Assembly: GCA_964595075.1 (NCBI GenBank) | Contig: CAZQNT010000020.1 | Coordinates: 1-16,602 of the forward strand | Source of the DNA: JAHJFW01 sp964595075 | GTDB lineage: Bacteria > Patescibacteriota > Patescibacteriia > 2-12-FULL-60-25 | DNA: 16,602 bases | Reading direction: 5' to 3' | Shown: positions 12,749 through 16,602 of the stretch, piece after piece | How positions within the stretch are numbered: the first letter of the stretch is position 1 | How the letters are laid out: every line of letters begins with the position of its first letter | Made by a program: the position numbers and the translations under genes | Notes under the pieces: generated by a model | What the model was told of the DNA's origin: nothing | The model's database searches: none | The model's input: only the letters and a program-made list of their open reading frames with translations

Positions 12749-12776
12749 CTTCTCTAATTCGCGCGAATAAGAGAAG
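12749..12776. repeat. 28-bp near-perfect palindrome, copy 4 of 4
   Basis: Identical over 28 bp to copy 2 at 11784-11811. It ends 10 bp before the start codon of the AlkD-like gene, where a ribosome binding site would be expected. Confidence 0.9.
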
Positions 12777-12786
12777 ATAGTGTCGA

Positions 12787-13539
12787 ATGGATGATGGACT
12801 AACCGCGGCGGCGGTTAAAAGCGAACTGAAGAAAAAAGGTTCTCCGGGGAAAGCCAAAGCTTCGGTGTGGTTTTTTAAGACCGGGAAAGGGGAGTACGGA
12901 TATGGCGACGTTTTTATTGGCGTGACTGTGCCGGAACAGCGGAAGGTCGCGAAACGTTTTTTCGGATTGTCTCTTTTGGAAATAGAGAAACTTTTACAAA
13001 GCAAGATCCACGAGTGTCGTCTTACGGCTTTGTTTATTCTCGTCGGACAGTACAATCGCGGCGATGCGCGAGCGCGCGCGGAGATCGTTCGTTTGTATCT
13101 TCGGAGACGTCGGCGCGTGAATAATTGGGACTTGGTGGATTCTTCCGCGCCGCAAATTCTCGGCAGTCATCTCTTGAAGCGAGACAGAAAGATTTTATAT
13201 AAGCTCGTCAGCTCCAAAAATCTTTGGGATCGCCGGATCGCCATCATCGCAACTCTAGCGTTTATCAGAGAAGGTGATTTCGCCGATACTCTCAAGCTCG
13301 CGGAACTTTTACTTAGAGACGAGCGCGACTTGATCCACAAAGCCGTGGGATGGATGTTGCGCGAAGTGGGGAATAGATCGCTTGCGACAGAAGAAAAATT
13401 TTTAAAATTTCACGCGCACGCAATGCCTCGTACGATGTTGAGGTATGCGATTGAAAAATTTCCGGAGAATAAAAGAAAGAGATATTTACTTATAGCTTCT
13501 CAATCTCTTTCAAATCCCCGTCCGGAATGTAAAGTATAA
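12787..13539 (+). CDS. AlkD-family DNA alkylation repair glycosylase
   Basis: This is a 250-aa HEAT-like-repeat protein that removes alkylated bases such as 3- and 7-alkylpurines from DNA. The N-terminal part has WFFKTGKGEYGYGDVFIGV at 28-46. The catalytic-site residues of the family are visible: W114 and D118 in NNWDLVDSS, W147 with R149/R150 in NLWDRRIAIIAT, and W189 in HKAVGWMLREVG. The family usually ends shortly after the AMPRTMLRYAIEKFPE motif (213-228); here it continues to residue 250 with LLIASQSLSNPRPECKV, encoded antisense to the end of the next gene. The start codon lies 10 bp after palindrome copy 4; a GATAGT box 5 nt before the ATG could be a leaderless -10 but is weak. Confidence 0.9.
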   Translation: MDDGLTAAAVKSELKKKGSPGKAKASVWFFKTGKGEYGYGDVFIGVTVPEQRKVAKRFFGLSLLEIEKLLQSKIHECRLTALFILVGQYNRGDARARAEIVRLYLRRRRRVNNWDLVDSSAPQILGSHLLKRDRKILYKLVSSKNLWDRRIAIIATLAFIREGDFADTLKLAELLLRDERDLIHKAVGWMLREVGNRSLATEEKFLKFHAHAMPRTMLRYAIEKFPENKRKRYLLIASQSLSNPRPECKV

Positions 13540-13729
13540 GAAGTCCGACGATGAAGCCGATTACGGCGCTTAGCTCGTGCCTTCCATCTAAGAACGCGAT
13601 GTCTATGGAATCCATGATGTACCAAATTCCGCGCCACACCAAGACGAGTCCGGTCGCAGTTAGGATATTGCGAGCGAAATAAAGCGCAAGCGGTTCGTGG
13701 CGTTTTTTTCGTTTAAGGAATTTGAGCAT
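13490..13729 (-). CDS. Small two-helix membrane protein, candidate-phyla family
   Basis: The product is 79 aa from the ATG at 13729. A basic N-terminus (KFLKRKKRHE) precedes a helix at about 19-38 containing the pattern RNILTATGLVLVWRGIWY, a short acidic loop (DSIDIAFLDG), a second helix at about 53-68 and the end YIPDGDLKEIEKL. I recall similar small proteins from candidate-phyla genomes, always unnamed. A longer frame from 13756 would start inside a repeat and would include the promoter, so it is rejected. The gene is convergent with the AlkD-like gene and shares 50 bp of coding sequence with its 3' end. The function is unknown. Confidence 0.8.
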   Translation of the reverse strand: MLKFLKRKKRHEPLALYFARNILTATGLVLVWRGIWYIMDSIDIAFLDGRHELSAVIGFIVGLLILYIPDGDLKEIEKL

Positions 13730-13735
13730 GTGGGT

Positions 13736-13741
13736 AGTATA
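13736..13741 (-). promoter_or_regulatory. -10 box for the small membrane protein gene
   Basis: On the minus strand TATACT ends 6 nt before the ATG at 13729, so transcription would begin at about the start codon. This supports the shorter start and a leaderless mRNA. Confidence 0.5.
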
Positions 13742-13750
13742 CACGATGCT

Positions 13751-13873
13751 TGTCATTCCCGTGGAGACGGGAATCCAGACCGTGAAAATACTATTCCTCT
13801 ATTTCTAGGGGTTGGATCCCCGCATTCGCGAGGATGACACGGGGGATGGTTCCCCGCCTACGCGGGGATGACA
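13751..13873. repeat. Palindromic repeat block, TGTCATTCCCG...GGGGATGACA family, three units
   Basis: Three hairpin units occur: TGTCATTCCCGTGGAGACGG extending to GAATCCAGA (13751-13779), TGGATCCCCGCATTCGCGAG extending to GATGACA (13813-13839), and GGTTCCCCGCCTACGCGGGG ending in ATGACA (13847-13873). The first and second form inverted ends. This family is widespread in bacteria; a two-unit relative lies at 16365-16447. It separates two divergent genes and abuts both promoters. Confidence 0.88.
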
Positions 13874-13885
13874 GGGGAGGGGATA

Positions 13886-13894
13886 TGTTATACT
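13886..13894 (+). promoter_or_regulatory. Extended -10 promoter of the GT4 gene
   Basis: TGT plus TATACT ends exactly 6 nt before the ATG at 13901, predicting a transcript that starts at the A of the start codon. No Shine-Dalgarno sequence applies. This decides 13901 over the longer in-frame start at 13868, which lies in the repeat. Confidence 0.65.
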
Positions 13895-13900
13895 TCTGAC

Positions 13901-15028
13901 ATGTTGATTGGGATTGAGGCGACGCGGGCGAATAAGCTGAAGAAAACCGGCGTGGAGTGGTACGCGTGGCATGTTATTCAGGAATTGAAAAAAATAACCG
14001 TGAACGACGGAAATTCTTGGGTTTTGTATTCTAATGAAATGCTGCGCGGCGGACTTGAGGCGTTGCCGTCGAATTGGTTTGAAGTGCGCGCGCGTTGGCC
14101 GCTTCCTTACGGATGGACGCAGCTTCGGTTGTCGTGGGAGATGTGGCGACGGCCTACCGAGGTTTTGTTTTTACCTGGCAGCACTCTTCCTCGCGTCTTG
14201 CCAAAAAAAAGCGTGGTGACTGTTCATGACGTTGGGTTTCATCGCCTTCCGCAGCTCTATAAGAAACGACAGGTGAGTATTCACGAGGCGGCGATGAAAG
14301 ACATCCGTCGTCGCGCGAGCCGCATAATCACTGTATCCGAATACAGCGGTCGCGAGATTGCGGAAGAATACGGAATAGATCCGAGCCGAATCGCCGTCAT
14401 TCCGAACGGGATCGATCACACTGTCTATCGTCCGATTCCGGATCGCGCGTCCATTGACGAACGATTGCAGCGGTATCGTCTAACTCGTCCATATTTTCTC
14501 GCTCTCGGTCGGATGGAGGCGAAGAAAAATCTTGTAACCCTCATAAAGGCGTTCGATCTTTTTAAGGCGCGTCGCGGGATCGGCGATCCGCACTCGTTGG
14601 TATTTGTCGGAATTCCGGGTTACGGATATGAAGAGATAAAGTCCGCGATAGCAAAATCTCCGTCACGTTCGAGCATTCACGAACTCGGATATGTTCCTGA
14701 AATGGATCTTCCCGCATTGCTTAATGCCGCTGAGGCGCTCGTGCATCCATCGTGGTATGAGGGTTTCGGAATCCCTCCCATCTTGGCAATGGCATCCGGA
14801 TGCCCCGTGGTTTCTTCCGACGCCGCTAGTTTGTCGGAAGTGATAGGACCGGACGCCGCTGTTTATTTTCCACCGGATCAAACCGAAGCGCTTACGGTTG
14901 CGTTAACTCGGATCGTATCCGAACAGGGTTTGAAAGAAAAACTTCGGACCGCCGGAGTGGCGCGCGCGGCAAAATATACTTGGACGAATACGGCGAATTT
15001 AACTCTGCCCGTGCTTTCCGCATGGTAA
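13901..15028 (+). CDS. GT4 family glycosyltransferase lacking the second Glu of EX7E
   Basis: The product is a 375-aa GT-B-fold retaining glycosyltransferase. The N-terminal domain includes IGIEATRANKLKKTGVEWY (3-21) with the acceptor-side Gly-rich loop and VVTVHDVGFHRLP (105-117). The C-terminal donor domain has ITVSEYSGREI (143-153), VIPNGID (166-172), ALGRMEAKKNLVTL (201-214) with R204 and K209, and HPSWYEGFGIPPILAMASG (282-300). In the EX7E motif the first Glu is present (E287) but the second, at 295, is Leu. The nearest relatives are mannosyl- and glucosyltransferases of surface glycans. It has its own leaderless promoter and is followed after 10 bp by the TrmB-like regulator, so the two may be cotranscribed. 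Substrates are unknown. Confidence 0.9.
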   Translation: MLIGIEATRANKLKKTGVEWYAWHVIQELKKITVNDGNSWVLYSNEMLRGGLEALPSNWFEVRARWPLPYGWTQLRLSWEMWRRPTEVLFLPGSTLPRVLPKKSVVTVHDVGFHRLPQLYKKRQVSIHEAAMKDIRRRASRIITVSEYSGREIAEEYGIDPSRIAVIPNGIDHTVYRPIPDRASIDERLQRYRLTRPYFLALGRMEAKKNLVTLIKAFDLFKARRGIGDPHSLVFVGIPGYGYEEIKSAIAKSPSRSSIHELGYVPEMDLPALLNAAEALVHPSWYEGFGIPPILAMASGCPVVSSDAASLSEVIGPDAAVYFPPDQTEALTVALTRIVSEQGLKEKLRTAGVARAAKYTWTNTANLTLPVLSAW

Positions 15029-15038
15029 GAATCAATTT

Positions 15039-15794
15039 ATGAGCGACATCAAATCCAAACTTCTGGAGTTCGGAATGTCCGACAAGGAGACGAACGTGTA
15101 CCTCGCCATGCTTGAATTAGGGCCAGCGAGCGTTCAGGACATCGCGAAAAAAGCCGGCGTCAATCGCGCCACCACTTACGTGATGCTCGAGACGCTGAAG
15201 CGTCGCGGCCTCATGTCCAGCGTTGAGCGTGGCAAAAAGACGGTTTTCGCGCCGGAATCCCCGGAGCATTTGCTGTTCCTCATGAACGACGAGATTTATC
15301 GTACCGAGGAAAAGAAAAAGCGGCTCGAAAACGTGCTGCCGAATTTGATGGCGCTTTTTCGCGCGGTGGAGGATAAACCGAAGGTTAGATATTTTGAGGG
15401 AGAGGAGGGTATTCGAGCTGTGCGCGAAGCTATGCTTGGATTAGCGCGCGGAACTTCGGCTGGCAGAGCGTTTATTCACTACGATAGAGGCATGATTGAG
15501 CTCGCGCAATACCACGAAGAGTCGCGTCATAAGCTCTCGACCAGCTTGGCAAAGGCAAAAGTTTTGTATTCAATCGATCCGGGATTATCCGTTCCGGTTT
15601 TTACAAAGAACGTGGAAGCGCGACAGATCGACAATCAAGCTGCGCCCTTTCATGGCGAATGTAATGTTTTTGACAAATTTATCGTGGTCGCTACCACACG
15701 GACTCGTCCGATAGCGGTAATAATCGAAAGCGAAGATATCGCGGGACTTTTCAAGAGTTTTTTCGATCTGCTTTGGAAAACGGTAAAAGTATAA
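15039..15794 (+). CDS. TrmB-family transcriptional regulator
   Basis: The 251-aa protein has the TrmB arrangement. A winged HTH covers residues 1-75 (LLEFGMSDKETNVYLAMLEL, then VQDIAKKAGVNRATTYVMLE with the recognition helix at about 41-54), a helical linker covers about 78-105 (FLMNDEIYRTEEKKKRLENV), and a C-terminal effector-type domain begins with KPKVRYFEGEEGIRAVREAM. TrmB proteins usually bind sugars in archaea and control sugar uptake or central metabolism; bacterial ones with this C-terminal domain are common in candidate-phyla genomes, but their ligands are unknown to me. It starts 10 bp after the GT4 stop. The gene ends next to a terminator that serves the opposite strand. Confidence 0.88.
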   Translation: MSDIKSKLLEFGMSDKETNVYLAMLELGPASVQDIAKKAGVNRATTYVMLETLKRRGLMSSVERGKKTVFAPESPEHLLFLMNDEIYRTEEKKKRLENVLPNLMALFRAVEDKPKVRYFEGEEGIRAVREAMLGLARGTSAGRAFIHYDRGMIELAQYHEESRHKLSTSLAKAKVLYSIDPGLSVPVFTKNVEARQIDNQAAPFHGECNVFDKFIVVATTRTRPIAVIIESEDIAGLFKSFFDLLWKTVKV

Positions 15795-15831
15795 AATAAA
15801 AGCGCCTCGAGAGGTCGGCTCTTTTGGCGCT
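15791..15831 (-). terminator. Rho-independent terminator for minus-strand transcription
   Basis: AGCGCC (minus strand, 15831-15826) pairs with GGCGCT (15806-15801), with further pairing inside (GAG/CTC), followed on the minus strand by TTTATTTTAT. On the plus strand no T-run follows, so it mainly ends transcription coming from the right, but it may slow read-through from the TrmB gene too. Confidence 0.7.
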
Positions 15832-15865
15832 GCAGTGGAAAGGCGATTTAGATGTGGAACATCGC

Positions 15866-16042
15866 CTAGTTGGGAAGGGGCGCCAGGTTCTCCTCGAACC
15901 CCGGGCACCAGAAGCGTCTCCGCTCCATGTAGGGGCTTGCCCCACCGAGTCCGCAGATGAGCGGTGGAGGCGTGTCCTCGTACAGGAACGGGAAGCTCCA
16001 GTTGTTGTTCGTTTCCGTGTGGATGCTCGAGGTTACCAACAT
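15866..16042 (-). CDS. Possible small protein in a minus-strand transcription unit (may be a gene remnant)
   Basis: This 58-aa frame starts MLVTSSIHTETNNNWSFPFL and ends GFEENLAPLPN. Third codon positions are strongly G/C-rich (around four fifths by eye), better than the other two minus frames, which suggests real coding. It sits inside a unit with a minus-strand promoter (16257-16229) and terminator (15831-15791). The start is uncertain: the frame is open back to a TAG just beyond 16144, and the upstream part reads better in another frame (LVGWVPTSADLVPHGTKSCG), so a frameshift or broken gene is possible. Several hairpins in the same transcript (for example GACCGA/TCGGTC inside CTTGC/GCAAG) would also fit a structured RNA. 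I do not recognise the product. Confidence 0.4.
   Translation of the reverse strand: MLVTSSIHTETNNNWSFPFLYEDTPPPLICGLGGASPYMERRRFWCPGFEENLAPLPN
15928..15946. repeat. Shortened relative of the TGTAGGGGC palindrome
   Basis: TGTAGGGGCTTGCCCCACC resembles the reverse strand of the repeat at 8760-8783 with the GGG of the stem lost. It lies within the possible 58-aa minus-strand frame. Confidence 0.4.
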
Positions 16043-16228
16043 GACGCTGGTTTGCTGCCTTTCCCTTGCTATTGACCGAGACGTTCGGTCCGCAAGACTT
16101 TGTGCCGTGAGGCACCAGATCGGCGCTAGTCGGGACCCAACCAACTAACGGAATATGGAACGATCGGATAGCTAAGGGGGTACGTGCAGCGTCTGAGTTA
16201 CCAAAAAGAAACGTCAACGAACAATAAC

Positions 16229-16257
16229 AATATACGCGACTTTACAATAAATGTCAA
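16229..16257 (-). promoter_or_regulatory. Strong minus-strand promoter
   Basis: On the minus strand TTGACA (16257-16252) and TATATT (16234-16229) are 17 nt apart; transcription would start near 16222 and run about 430 nt to the terminator at 15831-15791. Confidence 0.65.
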
Positions 16258-16299
16258 CACAACAGGGCTTTTGGAGAATTTGGGTTGTGTCAAAGGGTA

Positions 16300-16328
16300 T
16301 TGACAAACATGCGAAAATGTGCTATTTT
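16300..16328 (+). promoter_or_regulatory. Strong plus-strand promoter of the lipoprotein gene
   Basis: TTGACA (16300-16305) and TATTTT (16323-16328) are 17 nt apart, with start predicted near 16335. It is back-to-back with the minus-strand promoter at 16229-16257 and leaves a 5' leader of about 150 nt that contains a palindromic repeat. Confidence 0.65.
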
Positions 16329-16364
16329 ATCCAGTCAACTCTGTACGTTTGAAAACTTTACCCG

Positions 16365-16447
16365 TGTCATTCTCGCGTAGGCGGGAATCCAGAATATGAG
16401 GAAGAATTCTCCTTATATCATGGATCCCTGCCTGCGCAGGGATGACA
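16365..16447. repeat. Palindromic repeat, TGTCATTCTCG...GGGATGACA family
   Basis: It has inverted ends TGTCAT and ATGACA, with hairpin units TGTCATTCTCGCGTAGGCGG extending to GAATCCAGA and TGGATCCCTGCCTGCGCAGG extending to GATGACA. It is the same family as 13751-13873 and lies within the predicted 5' leader of the lipoprotein gene. Confidence 0.88.
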
Positions 16448-16488
16448 CAAGGGGATAACAGTTTCGTATCAACAACAGGAGTAGGAAA

Positions 16489-16602
16489 GTGAAAAAATAC
16501 GCAATGTTCGTGGTCGCGCTCATCGTCCTGTCTGGCTGTTTCTTGGACGAAGATCCGCGATCGCGACGGCACCACGACAGCTCGGACACAACGAGCGACA
16601 AC
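16489..16602 (+). CDS. Lipoprotein, N-terminal part only (runs off the window)
   Basis: A GTG start at 16489 follows AGGAG (16477-16481) by 7 nt, the best Shine-Dalgarno sequence in the window. The 38 visible residues start MKKYAMFVVALIVLSGC and continue FLDEDPRSRRHHDSSDTT. This is a type II signal peptide: two basic residues, a hydrophobic core and a lipobox LSGC with the lipid-modified Cys at residue 17, followed by an acidic and polar tether. The protein should be anchored to the outer face of the membrane. The function cannot be known from this portion. An ATG five codons in is possible but would lose the basic n-region. It has its own promoter at 16300-16328. Confidence 0.8.
   Translation, partial: MKKYAMFVVALIVLSGCFLDEDPRSRRHHDSSDTTSDN

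Noticed and set aside
10447..12776. Integron cassette array with attC sites
   Set aside because: The repeats are short perfect palindromes without the R', L', L'' and R'' organisation or the variable stem of attC, and no integrase gene is present.
10447..12776. CRISPR array
   Set aside because: There are only four copies, spaced 350-1350 bp apart with genes between them, and no cas genes.
15824..16075. 83-aa plus-strand open frame after the TrmB gene
   Set aside because: No promoter or ribosome binding site is seen, and the opposite strand has both promoter and terminator plus better third-position bias.
15585..16217. 210-aa minus-strand open frame
   Set aside because: It runs through the terminator at 15791-15831 and antisense into the TrmB gene; only its first third might be coding, as noted for the minus-strand unit.

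Overview
The window looks like a metagenome-assembled scaffold from a Candidate Phyla Radiation (Patescibacteria, Parcubacteria-like) bacterium. The basis is the gene content: a DUF4012 membrane protein, a phosphatase-like/membrane/propeller fusion, a very short TsaB, a stand-alone PemK/MazF-type protein, and a small two-helix membrane protein with an RNxxTxxGxVxxWRGIWY motif. Two other traits fit: extended -10 boxes sitting 6-10 nt before start codons, and a high load of short palindromic intergenic repeats. TGA is used as a stop codon (e.g. at 4731-4733 and 12163-12165), so this is not the TGA-recoding Gracilibacteria/Absconditabacteria lineage. No tRNA, rRNA or CRISPR array was found. Two runs of N (3847-3947 and 9150-9159) interrupt real genes.

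Layout. 1-1913 (minus): 3'-truncated fusion of a degenerate PP2C-like domain, one membrane helix, a coiled coil and a propeller-like tail. 2048-3029 (plus): HTH regulator and short TsaB-like protein, divergent from it. 3182-10049 (plus): an envelope module of three GT2 glycosyltransferases, a DUF4012 protein and MreB, separated by palindromic mobile-type repeats. 10065-12780: an AT-richer accessory stretch with a small membrane protein, a candidate structured RNA with its own promoter and very strong terminator, a YbjN-like/HD alarmone-hydrolase pair, an ArsR-like HTH protein and a MazF-like toxin with a candidate antisense small RNA over its 3' end. Four copies of one palindrome punctuate this stretch. 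12787-13729: an AlkD-type DNA glycosylase overlapping tail-to-tail with a small membrane protein. 13901-15794: a GT4 glycosyltransferase lacking the second Glu of its EX7E motif, then a TrmB-type regulator. 15795-16602: a minus-strand promoter-terminator unit of uncertain product, and a divergent lipoprotein gene cut by the window end.

How it fits together. The envelope module plausibly makes and exports or attaches surface glycans at sites set by MreB; this is inferred from neighbourhood, not shown. The accessory stretch carries stress and regulatory functions. The most interesting unexplained items are the structured RNA at about 10548-10742, the antisense RNA candidate at about 12635-12694, and the repeat families, one of which sits in frame inside the DUF4012 gene.
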